The notes under the pieces were generated by a model that was given only the letters and a program-made list of their open reading frames with translations, did no database searches and was not told the origin of the DNA. The position numbers and the translations under genes are program-made. Below, one piece after another: positions 1 to 8,191 of a stretch of 64,000 nucleotides of DNA. Source of the DNA: Polyangia bacterium (GTDB taxonomy: Bacteria > Myxococcota_A > Polyangia > Nannocystales > Nannocystaceae); the NCBI GenBank assembly GCA_030430565.1, contig JAUIKS010000009.1, forward strand, positions 1 to 64,000, read 5' to 3'. How positions within the stretch are numbered: the stretch's first letter is position 1; every line of letters starts with the position of its first letter.

Positions 1-682
1 GCCCCGAGTGCTCGATGAGCACGTTGTCTGGCTTGAAGTCGCGGTGCACCAGGCCGACCTCGTGCGCGGCGCACAGGCCCTCACCTGCCTTTAAAAACAC
101 GTCGAGGACCTCGCGCCACGGCCGCGGCGCGGCCATCCACGCGCGCAGGCTGGTCCCGTCGATCAGCTCCATCGCGATGAAGACGCGGCCGTCCACCTCG
201 TCGGCGTCGAACACGTTGACGACGTTGGGGTGGCGGATCTTGGCGGCCGCGCGGGCCTCTCGCAGCAGCCGGGCGCGGGCGTCGCTGTCACCTGCCCCTT
301 GGTGCAGGAGCTTGAGCGCGACCTCGCGGTCGAGCTGGGGATCGTGGGCCCGGTAGACGACCCCGAAGCCGCCCGCGCCGAGCTTGCTGACGATCCGGTA
401 GCGCGCGATCCGGGTGCCGGGCGAGAGCGCCGCCTCGTCGTCGCGCTGACGGCTCGCCGGCGCGGTCGCGCCGTAGGGCAGCTCGCCGCGCGGGACCAAC
501 TCGGTCGCGGCCTCGGGCGGCGCGGCGAGCTCCCTCGGCGCGGGCGAGGGCGCGGGCGAGCGCGGGCGCGCCGGCGCGTCGCTGTAGGGCGATGGACGCG
601 GCGCGCTGACGGCCAGCGTCGCCGCGTGCGAAGGCTGTCCCTTGTGCAGCTCCGCGTCCGTCAGGCGTTCGGTGTGCTCCAC
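1..682 (-). CDS. Serine/threonine protein kinase, N-terminal part (cut by window edge)
   Basis: Translating the minus strand from a GTG at 682 gives 227 open codons with no stop before the window edge. Residues 1 to about 95 are a Pro/Ala-rich, probably disordered N-terminus. A kinase domain follows, with the glycine loop [11 protein letters not shown], the lysine in VALKLL near residue 120, the segment [13 protein letters not shown], and the catalytic loop HRDFKPDN near residue 211. These are the hallmarks of bacterial PknB-type (Hanks) kinases, which phosphorylate Ser/Thr on regulatory proteins. The DFG motif and anything C-terminal lie outside the window, so membrane anchoring cannot be judged. 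The start is about 200 bp from, and divergent to, an FHA-domain sigma54 activator. FHA domains bind phosphothreonine, so a kinase-target pair is plausible but inferred. GTG 682 was chosen because the frame upstream of it lacks another good start. Confidence 0.88.
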   Translation of the reverse strand, partial: MEHTERLTDAELHKGQPSHAATLAVSAPRPSPYSDAPARPRSPAPSPAPRELAAPPEAATELVPRGELPYGATAPASRQRDDEAALSPGTRIARYRIVSKLGAGGFGVVYRAHDPQLDREVALKLLHQGAGDSDARARLLREARAAAKIRHPNVVNVFDADEVDGRVFIAMELIDGTSLRAWMAAPRPWREVLDVFLKAGEGLCAAHEVGLVHRDFKPDNVLIEHSG

Positions 683-883
683 GGCGCAGATCGCACTATA
701 TCAGCAACGAGGTGGGGGTTTTGGGTCGAGAACGCGCGGATGAAGATCCGCGTTCGCGCGCGCTGGCGGGGTCTCGACGCCTGGGCATATCTCCTTCGAA
801 CGGGCGCGGGGGTCATCGGGTTCCCGCGCTCGCCCCTCGCGCGGGATCGAGATCCTCTACACTCGGACGACACCGGCGACGCT

Positions 884-2254
884 TTGGATCACAAGACCAT
901 ACTCGAGACGCGCAAGCTGCCCGCGGGGCACACCCTCCACCGCCGGCCCGGGCGCGTGCGCCTCACCGTGTGTGAGGGGCCGGCCAGCGGCACGGAGGTC
1001 AACGTCCGCGAGACCCGCATCCGCGGCGGCCGCAGCCGCGTCAACGATCTCGTCATCGACGACGGATCCGTCAGCGGCGCGCACTTCGAACTCCGCCTCG
1101 AGCGCCGCGGCGTGCTGCTCCGCGACCTCGGCAGCACCAACGGGCTCTACGTCAACGGCGTGCGGATCCGCGAGGCCTGGATCGACCCGGGCACGGTGTT
1201 CCACGCCGGGCGCTGCGGCATCCGCCTCGACGCCGCCGAGCAGGTCGACGTCCCCATCACCGAGAGCCCGCGCTTCGAGCAGCTGATCGGCGCGAGCCCG
1301 GCGATGCGCGAGGTCTTCAGCGTGCTCGAGCGGGTCGCGCCCACGCCGATGGACGTGCTGCTCGGCGGCGAGACCGGGACCGGCAAGGAGCTCGCCGCGC
1401 GGGCGATCCACGATCGATCGCCGCGCCGCGCCGGGCCCTTCGTCGTGCTCGACTGCGCCGCGCTGCCGCGCGAGCTGGCCGAGTCCGCGATCCTCGGGCA
1501 CCGCAAGGGGGCCTTCACCGGCGCCGTCTCCGATCGCGCCGGCGTCGCCCAGGACGCCCACAAGGGCACGCTGTTTCTGGACGAGATCGGCGAGCTGCCC
1601 CTCGACGTGCAGCCCAAGCTGTTGCGGGTCCTCGAGCGCCGCGAGGTCCAGCGGATCGGCGAGACGCGCTCGCGGCCCGTCGACATCCGGGTCGTCGCCG
1701 CGACCCATCGCGACCTGCGGCAGATGGTCAGCGACGGTCAGTTCCGTGAGGACCTCTACTTCCGTCTCTCCGATATCCGCGTCGAGCTGCCGCCGCTGCG
1801 CGACCGCGGCGAGGACGTCATCCTGCTCGCGCGCCACATCCTCGACGAGCTCGCGCAGCGCCACGGTCGCCGGCTCGCGCTCGCCGAGGACGCCTGCGCC
1901 TACCTCCGCAGTTTTCGCTGGCCGGGCAACGTCCGCGAGCTCAAGAAGACCATCCGCCGCGCCGCGTTCATGGCCCAGGGCACGGCGGTCGCGCGCAGCG
2001 ACCTCGCGCCCGGCTGGCGCGAGCCGGCGCGCCCCAAGCCCGAGGAGGAGGCGCGCCAGGACCAGGCCGCGCTCGACGAGCTCTGCGATCTGCCCTTCAA
2101 GTCAGCCCGGGAGGCCTTCGAGCGCGAGTACCTCGGGCGCCTGATGAAGGACACCGGCGGCAACCTCAGCGAGGCTGCCCGAAGGGCCAGCTACAGCCGC
2201 CAGGGCCTGCGCGACCTGCTGAAGCGCCTGGGGATCTATCAGAGCGAGGGCTGA
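884..2254 (+). CDS. FHA-domain sigma54-dependent transcriptional activator
   Basis: Predicted enhancer-binding regulator that opens sigma54 promoters using ATP. It has an N-terminal FHA domain (about residues 25-115, with VNDLVIDD and the LGSTNGLYVNG signature), a sigma54 AAA+ domain (Walker A GGETGTGKE near 161, GAFTGA loop near 208, Walker B TLFLDEIGE near 229, WPGNVREL further on), and a C-terminal Fis-type helix-turn-helix (NLSEAARRASYSRQGL). An intact GAFTGA loop indicates real contact with sigma54. The frame is open far upstream, but the FHA domain starts just after a TTG at 884, giving 456 aa, and family members usually begin with a short tail before the FHA. The longer version would encode implausible Arg-rich sequence antisense to the kinase. 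Its 3' end overlaps the convergent lipoprotein gene by 16 nt. FHA-sigma54 proteins are typical of myxobacteria, where Ser/Thr kinases feed into them. Confidence 0.92.
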   Translation: MDHKTILETRKLPAGHTLHRRPGRVRLTVCEGPASGTEVNVRETRIRGGRSRVNDLVIDDGSVSGAHFELRLERRGVLLRDLGSTNGLYVNGVRIREAWIDPGTVFHAGRCGIRLDAAEQVDVPITESPRFEQLIGASPAMREVFSVLERVAPTPMDVLLGGETGTGKELAARAIHDRSPRRAGPFVVLDCAALPRELAESAILGHRKGAFTGAVSDRAGVAQDAHKGTLFLDEIGELPLDVQPKLLRVLERREVQRIGETRSRPVDIRVVAATHRDLRQMVSDGQFREDLYFRLSDIRVELPPLRDRGEDVILLARHILDELAQRHGRRLALAEDACAYLRSFRWPGNVRELKKTIRRAAFMAQGTAVARSDLAPGWREPARPKPEEEARQDQAALDELCDLPFKSAREAFEREYLGRLMKDTGGNLSEAARRASYSRQGLRDLLKRLGIYQSEG

Positions 2255-3936
2255 CGCGCGGGCGGCTGCTCGATAGTGAGCTCGATCTGCAGGTGCGGCC
2301 CTTCGAAGTCGCTCAGCGAGTACAGCTCGAGCTCCAGCGCGGCCGCGACGCACTCGTCGGGCACGGCGCGCGCGTCCGGGACCGGGAAGACGAAGACGCC
2401 GGGCGTCTCCGCGTCGACGCGAAACAGCACGGCGAGCTCCGCCGGGCGCAGCGCGCGAGCGCCTCGATGCTCCAAGAGACATGTCTTAATCGCGGGGAGC
2501 GCGTCCTCGACGCGCGCGCGCAGGCGCGCCTCGTGCTGGGCCTTGCGCCGAGGGGTCTCGTCCCGGATCCACTCCTGGCGCTTGATCGAGAGCGCGAGGC
2601 GGTCCCAGTCGCCGGGTCGCCGCGGGATCGGCTCGAGGCCCGCGAGCGTCGGCGCCCAGAGGTAGCAGTCTGACGGCATCTCGTCGTATCTGGCGAACCG
2701 GCAGCTCGAGCCGCGCAGGAGATCGAGCGTAGCGACGAGGCGCTGCAGCGGTACATCGTCCGCGACCTGGACGTCGACGGCGTGGAGCCTCGGAAACAGC
2801 TGGTTGTAGTCGTGCAGCTTCTTCTCGACGCTCGCGGGGTCGTCCCAGTCGAGCGGGATCGGCTCGTCGCGGTACGACAGCTCGCGAGACGCGCGCGTGA
2901 GCCTAAGCGTCGCCGCGTCGCGCGGCGGCGCGGCGTCGTCCTCGGACCACAGCTGCGGGCTGAAGAGCGCGAGCGAGCGATCCTCATGATTCTCGTTCGC
3001 GGCGAGCAGCGCGAAGCCCTCGGCGCCCGCTTGGTGCGCGGTGTACATCAGGTCGATGAGGGTTCTCGGCGGTGTCTGGCGGTCGAGCGCGAGCGTCAGC
3101 AGCTCGCCGGCGTCGCGCGTGCGACTCCGGGCGGCCGCGTCGCCGCGCAGCGCCGGCACGAGCGCCTCGATCACGTGATTGTCGACCGCGTCGGGGGGGA
3201 GCGCGCCCGCGCGCAGCGGGATCGTCAGCTCGCCGAGGCGCAGCAGCGCCGGGGAGGCCGTGACGTGCACGCCGGAGAGCTTGTCGTTCACGCCGTCAGA
3301 GCGCGGCAGCTCGACCCCGCGGCGTCGCGCGAGCGTCGTGCAGGCGAGGTCACCGACCCCCAGCGCGCACCTGCGCGCGACGACAGGCTCGCGCGCGGTC
3401 GCGGTCATCAGCCCGCGCGTGAAGCCCCGCGCCAGCTCCTCGTCAACGCCGTTTCGGACCATCCAGCTGTGGACGACAAAGCCCGTGAGGTCATCGTAGG
3501 AGAAGCGCTCGTCGCCCTCGAGTAGCTTGAAGCGCTCGAGCTCGCAGGCGGAGAACATGAGCTCTTCGCGCGCCGACGACTCGACGTAGGCCACCTGCGA
3601 GGCCCAGGCCCGAAGATCGGCGCACATGCGGTCACGCTCGCGCCAGAACACCTCGCTGCCGCCGAGCGCTGCGGTGCGGCGGTCTTCGACGAGCCCGGCG
3701 TAGTCGCGTCGCAGACTCTCGAGCAGCTCCGGGTGCACCGAGGGACAGGCCCGCGCGAAGCGATCGATCGCCTCGGCGCTCCAGTCGATCGAGAGCCCCG
3801 CGCGCGCGTCCGCGCCTCGCAGGAGCTCCGCGGCCTCCTCGAGCCCCGCCGCGTCGCAGACCCGCGGGCGCATCCGCTCACAGCCGGTCAGCGCGAGCGC
3901 GGCTACCAGCGCGACGAGGCGTGCGCGAGGGGTCAT
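2239..3936 (-). CDS. Large hypothetical lipoprotein
   Basis: A 565-aa protein with a short lipoprotein signal: basic MTPRAR, a hydrophobic stretch, and lipobox LTGC ending at about residue 19. It should be exported and lipidated. The mature protein is a mixed, largely soluble sequence with scattered Cys residues and no motif I recognise. The ATG at 3936 sits directly before the signal peptide. Downstream of a 34-bp gap after the TPR-like membrane gene (minus strand), it may be co-transcribed with it. The C-terminus (VPDECVAAALELELY...) recalls the short conserved ends seen in some myxobacterial secreted proteins, but function is unknown. The 3' end overlaps the convergent sigma54 activator by 16 nt. 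Confidence 0.75.
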   Translation of the reverse strand: MTPRARLVALVAALALTGCERMRPRVCDAAGLEEAAELLRGADARAGLSIDWSAEAIDRFARACPSVHPELLESLRRDYAGLVEDRRTAALGGSEVFWRERDRMCADLRAWASQVAYVESSAREELMFSACELERFKLLEGDERFSYDDLTGFVVHSWMVRNGVDEELARGFTRGLMTATAREPVVARRCALGVGDLACTTLARRRGVELPRSDGVNDKLSGVHVTASPALLRLGELTIPLRAGALPPDAVDNHVIEALVPALRGDAAARSRTRDAGELLTLALDRQTPPRTLIDLMYTAHQAGAEGFALLAANENHEDRSLALFSPQLWSEDDAAPPRDAATLRLTRASRELSYRDEPIPLDWDDPASVEKKLHDYNQLFPRLHAVDVQVADDVPLQRLVATLDLLRGSSCRFARYDEMPSDCYLWAPTLAGLEPIPRRPGDWDRLALSIKRQEWIRDETPRRKAQHEARLRARVEDALPAIKTCLLEHRGARALRPAELAVLFRVDAETPGVFVFPVPDARAVPDECVAAALELELYSLSDFEGPHLQIELTIEQPPARQPSL

Positions 3937-3970
3937 GCCGATCAGTCTACGCGCGGCGCGCCCCGATCGC

Positions 3971-4885
3971 TCAGCTCGAGCGCGGCAGCGCCAGCGCCCC
4001 GCGGGATCGCAGGAAGTCCTCGAGGTCAGGCCAGCGCGGCGTCAGGTACTCGAATTCGCGCGGGCTCCAGCGCGGCCACGCGTCGCTCGTCGAGTCCATC
4101 CGGTAGCCGGTCGACTCGACGTGCGCGAGCGCGAAGTCCTCGAGCATCTCGACCAGTCGCAGCTGCGCGGGCTCGAGCCGCGTCAGCGCGCGCTCCCGCG
4201 ACGCCCGCAGGCGCTTCAGCAGCGGCTCGTGGTCGCCGCAGCGCGCGTCGACCAGCGTGTCGATGTACAGCAGCAGCGCCGCGCGGGACTCCGGCGGAGC
4301 CAGCTCCTCGTCGAGCAGGGACAGCTGGCGGCGCCACGCGAGCGCGTCGCGGGTGCGCCCCTCGATCACCGCGAACGCGGCCAAGGTCGTGTAGCTCTCC
4401 GGCAGCATGTCGGCGAGCGGCCCGTCCGGCACGAACCACCCGCTGCTCGTCGCCTTGTCGAACAGCACGCTCGCCTCCTCGAGGTTGCCCTCGCGCAGCT
4501 CCAGCTCCGCCCGCAAGAACACCAGCCGCGCGTCGCCGTGGGGCGGAACCCACACGTCGCGCTCGGCCTGCCACAGCATCGCCCGGACCTCCCCGAAGGC
4601 CCCCGCGCGCATCGAGTTCTGCGCCCTCCGCCACAGATGACGGAGGTTCTGGCTGCGGGTCTGATAGTTCGCGATGCCGAGCGCCCCGAAGTACGTCAGC
4701 GCGCCGGTCAGCACGACCGTCGTGATCCCGCCGAGCACCAGCCACGTCATCAGCCCGAACGCGGTCAGCGACAAGAGCCCCGCGACGATCGTCAGCGGCG
4801 GCACGAGCCGCCACATCGACCGCGAGTAGGGCGTCGGCACCTGCGTAGCCGGGGGCAGCGCGTATCGCCGGGCGAGCTGGGTCAT
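3971..4885 (-). CDS. Membrane-anchored protein with TPR-like helical repeats
   Basis: A 304-aa protein. After a short N-terminus, two adjacent hydrophobic helices (about residues 28-50 and 53-75) form a membrane hairpin. The rest is Ala/Leu/Glu/Arg-rich helical sequence with tetratricopeptide-like spacing, for example LVFLRAELELREGNLEEASVLF and the paired helices around TRDALAWRRQLSLLDEEL. TPR folds usually act as protein-protein scaffolds, and here the repeats would face one side of the inner membrane. No enzyme motif is visible. The ATG at 4885 precedes the hydrophobic segment directly. The gene lies between a small membrane protein gene upstream (46-bp gap) and a lipoprotein gene downstream, all on the minus strand, which suggests one transcription unit of envelope proteins. 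Confidence 0.72.
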   Translation of the reverse strand: MTQLARRYALPPATQVPTPYSRSMWRLVPPLTIVAGLLSLTAFGLMTWLVLGGITTVVLTGALTYFGALGIANYQTRSQNLRHLWRRAQNSMRAGAFGEVRAMLWQAERDVWVPPHGDARLVFLRAELELREGNLEEASVLFDKATSSGWFVPDGPLADMLPESYTTLAAFAVIEGRTRDALAWRRQLSLLDEELAPPESRAALLLYIDTLVDARCGDHEPLLKRLRASRERALTRLEPAQLRLVEMLEDFALAHVESTGYRMDSTSDAWPRWSPREFEYLTPRWPDLEDFLRSRGALALPRSS

Positions 4886-4930
4886 CGAGACAGCCGCAAC
4901 AGTGTAGCCCGCGCCCGCGCTCGTTAGCGA

Positions 4931-5260
4931 TCACGGGCGCTGCTTGAACAGCGCCACCAGCAGCAGCGCCCACGCCACGACCGAGAAGAAGGTCCGCGCG
5001 ACGCCGATCGCCATCATCCGCATCGCCATCCCGTCGCCGTCGAGCCCCTGCTCCATCCACATCATCGGCAGCGTGCTCGTGTAGACCCCGATGATCGCGT
5101 TAACGAACATCAGCGCGAACGCGACGATCGCCAACATCGACGCGGTCGGGTGGCGTTCGCGGTAGGCCGCCGCGATCCCGATCCCCACCAGCCAGATCAC
5201 GATCAGCGGCATCGACATCACCAGCTGCGGAGCCATCGTCGCAAGTCTGTACGTCTCCAT
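4931..5260 (-). CDS. Small integral membrane protein of unknown function
   Basis: A 109-aa protein with three hydrophobic segments (around LVMSMPLIVIWLVGIGIAAAY, SMLAIVAFALMFVNAIIGVY, and VARTFFSVVAWALLLVALF) and a short basic tail KQRP. The ATG at 5260 has an AGGAG about 7 nt upstream, which fits better than the GTG at 5263. No catalytic or metal-binding motif is seen. The arrangement (short loops, Met-rich middle) is shared by many unrelated small membrane proteins, so no function is proposed. It is the first gene of a possible minus-strand operon with the TPR-like protein (4885) and the large lipoprotein (3936). Confidence 0.7.
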   Translation of the reverse strand: METYRLATMAPQLVMSMPLIVIWLVGIGIAAAYRERHPTASMLAIVAFALMFVNAIIGVYTSTLPMMWMEQGLDGDGMAMRMMAIGVARTFFSVVAWALLLVALFKQRP

Positions 5261-5470
5261 CACCCAACTCCTGTCGCTTCGCCCCCCAAGTGTACCCCCA
5301 GGCCGCCGTCGCTACGGCGCCAAACCTCTCGCGGCGCGCGTCACGTGCCCGAACAGCAAAGACACCCAAGAGCATGGCAGCGGCCCCGAAGGAGGTCGCT
5401 GCCGTGGCTCCCGCAAAAAATCCGCGTCGCTCCGTGAGCGCGGCGGCGGAGCGGGCGGATGCGGGTCAAC

Positions 5471-5503
5471 GCGAAGACGCCCGCGAAGACGCCCGCGAAG
5501 ACG
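5471..5503. repeat. Short tandem repeat, 12-bp unit about 2.7 copies
   Basis: Unit GCGAAGACGCCC is repeated nearly perfectly three times in the gap between the small membrane protein gene and the fatty acid hydroxylase gene. The surrounding 5261-5577 interval otherwise holds the terminator at 5513-5550 and no convincing gene. Confidence 0.6.
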
Positions 5504-5512
5504 TTCAAGCTC

Positions 5513-5550
5513 CAAAAACGAGAGAGCCCCCGCCAGAAACCAGCGGAGGC
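5513..5550 (-). terminator. Rho-independent terminator downstream of the fatty acid hydroxylase gene
   Basis: On the minus strand the arms GCCTCCGC and GCGGGGGC (8 pairs, one G-T) enclose a 9-nt loop and are followed by CTCTCGTTTTT. It lies about 28 bp after the stop of the 5578-6177 gene in the direction of transcription. Confidence 0.75.
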
Positions 5551-5577
5551 CCCAAGTCTCGAAAGATCGCCAGGAAG

Positions 5578-6177
5578 CTAGCGAAGAGTCCCGAAGACCA
5601 TGTCCCAAAACGGCGTCGACACCCCAAAGCGCTTATCCGGCGTCTTGAAGTGATGGACCATATGGTGACGGCGCAGGTACTTCCCCCAGCGCGAGCGCGG
5701 CCGCGCCACGTGCGTCCAGAAGTGCGTCATGTCGTACCAGAGGTAGCCCACCGCGAAGCCCGCGAAGGCCGGCAGCGCCAGCTCGTAGCCCAGCAGCCAG
5801 CGCGCCAGCAGCCAGAAGCCCAGGGCCGGCAGCGCGCTCGCGCCTGGCGGCATCACCAGGCGGCCGCGGTCGTTCGGGTAGTCGTGATGGATCCCGTGGA
5901 TGAAGTAGTAGAACTTCGGGATCTTATCGAAGTGGAACACCAAGCGGTGCAGCCAGTACTCCGCGAGCGTCCACAGGAACACGCCGGCGACGAAGTAGCC
6001 CGAGATTGTGCCGACGCTCAGCTGCTCGTGGACGGACAGCCACAGCAGCCAGAACACCAGCGGGGCGTAGACGAACAGCGGCGTGAGCGGGGGGCAGTGG
6101 CTGAACCTCTCGAGGAAGTCCGACTCGAACTGGCGGCCACGCCCGGTGAGATCTGGTTTCTTCGGCTCTGGCTTCAT
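5578..6177 (-). CDS. Fatty acid 2-hydroxylase (sterol desaturase / fatty acid hydroxylase superfamily)
   Basis: A 199-aa integral membrane di-iron enzyme. The histidine clusters expected to hold the two irons are present: HRLVFH, HGIHHDYPND, HFWTH and RRHHMVHH. Several hydrophobic helices lie between them. The HGIHHDYPND box and overall order match fatty acid 2-hydroxylases (Scs7/FA2H type), which hydroxylate the alpha carbon of acyl chains in sphingolipids or other lipids using O2. The cytochrome b5 domain of the fungal and animal proteins is absent, so a separate electron donor is needed. Myxobacteria are known for abundant 2-hydroxy fatty acids, which fits. The gene stands alone on the minus strand and has its own terminator at 5513-5550. 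The 188-bp upstream gap to the HAD phosphatase suggests an independent promoter. Confidence 0.88.
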   Translation of the reverse strand: MKPEPKKPDLTGRGRQFESDFLERFSHCPPLTPLFVYAPLVFWLLWLSVHEQLSVGTISGYFVAGVFLWTLAEYWLHRLVFHFDKIPKFYYFIHGIHHDYPNDRGRLVMPPGASALPALGFWLLARWLLGYELALPAFAGFAVGYLWYDMTHFWTHVARPRSRWGKYLRRHHMVHHFKTPDKRFGVSTPFWDMVFGTLR

Positions 6178-6365
6178 CGTCCCCGGCGGCTTGGGCTTGT
6201 GCGCGGCTCGACGCGATCAAATGACTGGCCGGGCGAGCGCGCTCCTCTGCGCGACCATAGCAAACACCGCGCCCGCGGGCTCATATACCGCGTCCCGCGG
6301 CCGTGCGCCCAGTCACCGCGAAGCGGGTTGCGCACCGCGACCGGACGTCGCGCGGGAGTCTGGCG

Positions 6366-6899
6366 TCAGCCCTTCCACGCGAGCAGCCACTCGGCGAACT
6401 CGCGGAACGCCCCGCTCCCGCCGGGCTTGGCGCTGATGAAGTGCGCGTAGTCGCGGAGGCGGGCGTGGCCGTCGAAGGGCGTGCCGACCACGCTGACCTT
6501 CGCGAGCGCCTGGATGATCTCGAGGTCATCCAGATCATCGCCGATGTACGCCATCACGTCGCGCTTGAAGCCGGTCGCCGCCTCGATCTGCTGCAGGTGC
6601 TCGAGCTTGTTCTGGATCCCGAGGAAGGTGTGCGGGAGCTTGAGCGTCTCGGCGCGCCGGGCCGCGATCTCCGAGGCGTCGCTCGAGATCAGCGCCGTCT
6701 CGATGCCCGCGTCGCGCAGCAGCTCGACGCCCACGCCGTCGCGCAGCGAGTACGCCTTCATCTCCTCGCCGCGCGCCGTGTAGAAGCTGCGCCCGTCGGT
6801 CAGGGTGCCGTCATTGTCGACGAGCACGAGGCGGACTCGGGACGCCCGCGCCGCGACGTCGGAGCGGGAGATGTGATACGGCGGGGTCTTTTGGAACAT
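6366..6899 (-). CDS. HAD-superfamily phosphatase, KdsC-like (KDO-8-phosphate phosphatase family)
   Basis: A 177-aa cytoplasmic HAD phosphatase without a large cap domain. Motif I is LVDNDGTLTDG (nucleophile Asp and the +2 Asp), followed by the family-typical RDGVGVELLRDAGIETALIS (motif II Ser) and AARRAETL; motif IV is GDDLDD. This layout matches KdsC, which releases phosphate from KDO-8-phosphate to supply KDO for the lipopolysaccharide inner core; members act as tetramers. Motif I is usually DVDGVLTDG, so the Asn and Thr are mild departures, and another sugar-acid phosphate substrate is possible. No other KDO gene (kdsA, kdsB, kdsD) is nearby. Start ATG at 6899. Confidence 0.82.
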   Translation of the reverse strand: MFQKTPPYHISRSDVAARASRVRLVLVDNDGTLTDGRSFYTARGEEMKAYSLRDGVGVELLRDAGIETALISSDASEIAARRAETLKLPHTFLGIQNKLEHLQQIEAATGFKRDVMAYIGDDLDDLEIIQALAKVSVVGTPFDGHARLRDYAHFISAKPGGSGAFREFAEWLLAWKG

Positions 6900-7105
6900 C
6901 GGCGATCTTTCGTATCAGGCGCGCGTCGACGCGGTCTACATTCGGCGTACGCGGAGGTCCGGGGCAGCCCGGCGCTGCTTCGTCCGCGCGGGTTCTCCTA
7001 CGAGCTCGCGCGAGGCCTCCGCGACGACGAATACCACGTGATCTAGCTCAAGCGCCGCGCGACCGCGAACCGGCGCGCGAGAACGAGACCGACAGGAGGA
7101 AGCAA

Positions 7106-8065
7106 GTGACGCTCGAGAGCCTCTCGACCATGACCTACGAGGTCACCGGGCGGATCGCCCGGATCACGCTGAATCGACCGCGACGCGGCAACGGCATCAC
7201 CCTCGCCATGCCCCGCGAGCTCGCGCGCTGCGTCGAGCGGGCGAACCTCGACCCGGCCGTGCACGTCATCGCGCTCGCCGGCAACGGCAAGGGCTTCTGC
7301 GGCGGATATGACCTTGTGGCCAGCGCCGAGGGTCTCGGCGGCGCCGCCGGCGTCGACGAGCTCGACGATCCGCTCGCAACCGCGCCGGCGGGATCACCCC
7401 TCGATCCCGGCGTGCAGGCGCGGAATCACCAGCCGGGCGCCGACTGGGATCCCGTCGTCGACTACCAGATGATGGCGCGGAACGTCCGCGGCTTCATGAG
7501 CCTCTTCCACGGCGACAAGCCGGTGGTCTGCAAGGTCCACGGCTTCTGCGTCGCCGGCGGCACCGACATGGCGCTGTGCTCCGACCTGCTCGTGATCGAG
7601 GACCGCGCCAAGATCGGCTACCCACCGACGCGCGTGTGGGGCATCCCGACCACCGCGATCTGGGTCCACCGCGTCGGCCTCGAGAAAGCCAAGCGCCTGC
7701 TCTTCACCGGCGACTGCCTCTCGGGCCAGGAGGCGGTCGAGTGGGGTCTCGCCAGCGAGTGCGCGCCGCGGGGCGAGCTCGACGCGCGCTTCGAAGCGCT
7801 GCTCGCCCGGATCGCGCGCGTCCCGGTGAACCAACTCGTCATGACCAAGCTGCTGCTCAACCAGACCGTCATGGCGCAGGGCCTGCATACGACCCAGCTG
7901 CTCGGCACCGTGTTCGACGGCGTCGCGCGCCACACCCCCGAGGGCCACGCCTTCGCGCGGCTGGCCGCCGAGCAGGGCTTTCGCGCCGCGGTTCGCCAGC
8001 GCGACGAGCCGTTCGGGGACCCGGGGCCCTCGACCTACAAGGGCTGGCCGCCGAAGCCCGCGTGA
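7106..8065 (+). CDS. Crotonase-fold protein (enoyl-CoA hydratase/isomerase family)
   Basis: A 319-aa acyl-CoA-acting enzyme of the crotonase superfamily. The N-terminal strand-turn RIARITLNRPRRGN, the first oxyanion-hole segment GNGKGFCGGYDL and the second around KVHGFCVAGGTDMAL are visible. The two glutamates of classic enoyl-CoA hydratases are replaced: GGTDMAL carries Asp at one and GYPPTR lacks the other, so simple hydration is uncertain. A roughly 50-residue insert follows GGYDL, ending in DWDPVVDYQMM, and resembles a long actinobacterial EchA subgroup. GTG at 7106 has AGGAGGA 5 nt upstream and is a better start than ATG 7130. It is not clustered with other beta-oxidation genes; the next gene is an unrelated ATPase after 126 bp. 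Confidence 0.85.
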   Translation: MTLESLSTMTYEVTGRIARITLNRPRRGNGITLAMPRELARCVERANLDPAVHVIALAGNGKGFCGGYDLVASAEGLGGAAGVDELDDPLATAPAGSPLDPGVQARNHQPGADWDPVVDYQMMARNVRGFMSLFHGDKPVVCKVHGFCVAGGTDMALCSDLLVIEDRAKIGYPPTRVWGIPTTAIWVHRVGLEKAKRLLFTGDCLSGQEAVEWGLASECAPRGELDARFEALLARIARVPVNQLVMTKLLLNQTVMAQGLHTTQLLGTVFDGVARHTPEGHAFARLAAEQGFRAAVRQRDEPFGDPGPSTYKGWPPKPA

Positions 8066-8191
8066 GCGCGTCCGCTGGATTCCTGCCTACTCCTATGAAT
8101 GACAGATGTGGGGCGGTGCGGCGTCTGCGCACGCGCTAGAGACGGTTTTTCGTGGATTCTGCCGCGCGGGTTACTCTCCCCGCGGAGCATC

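Noticed and set aside
230..883. N-terminal extension of the FHA-sigma54 activator
   Set aside because: The frame is open but encodes Arg-rich sequence antisense to the kinase gene; the FHA domain starts after TTG 884.
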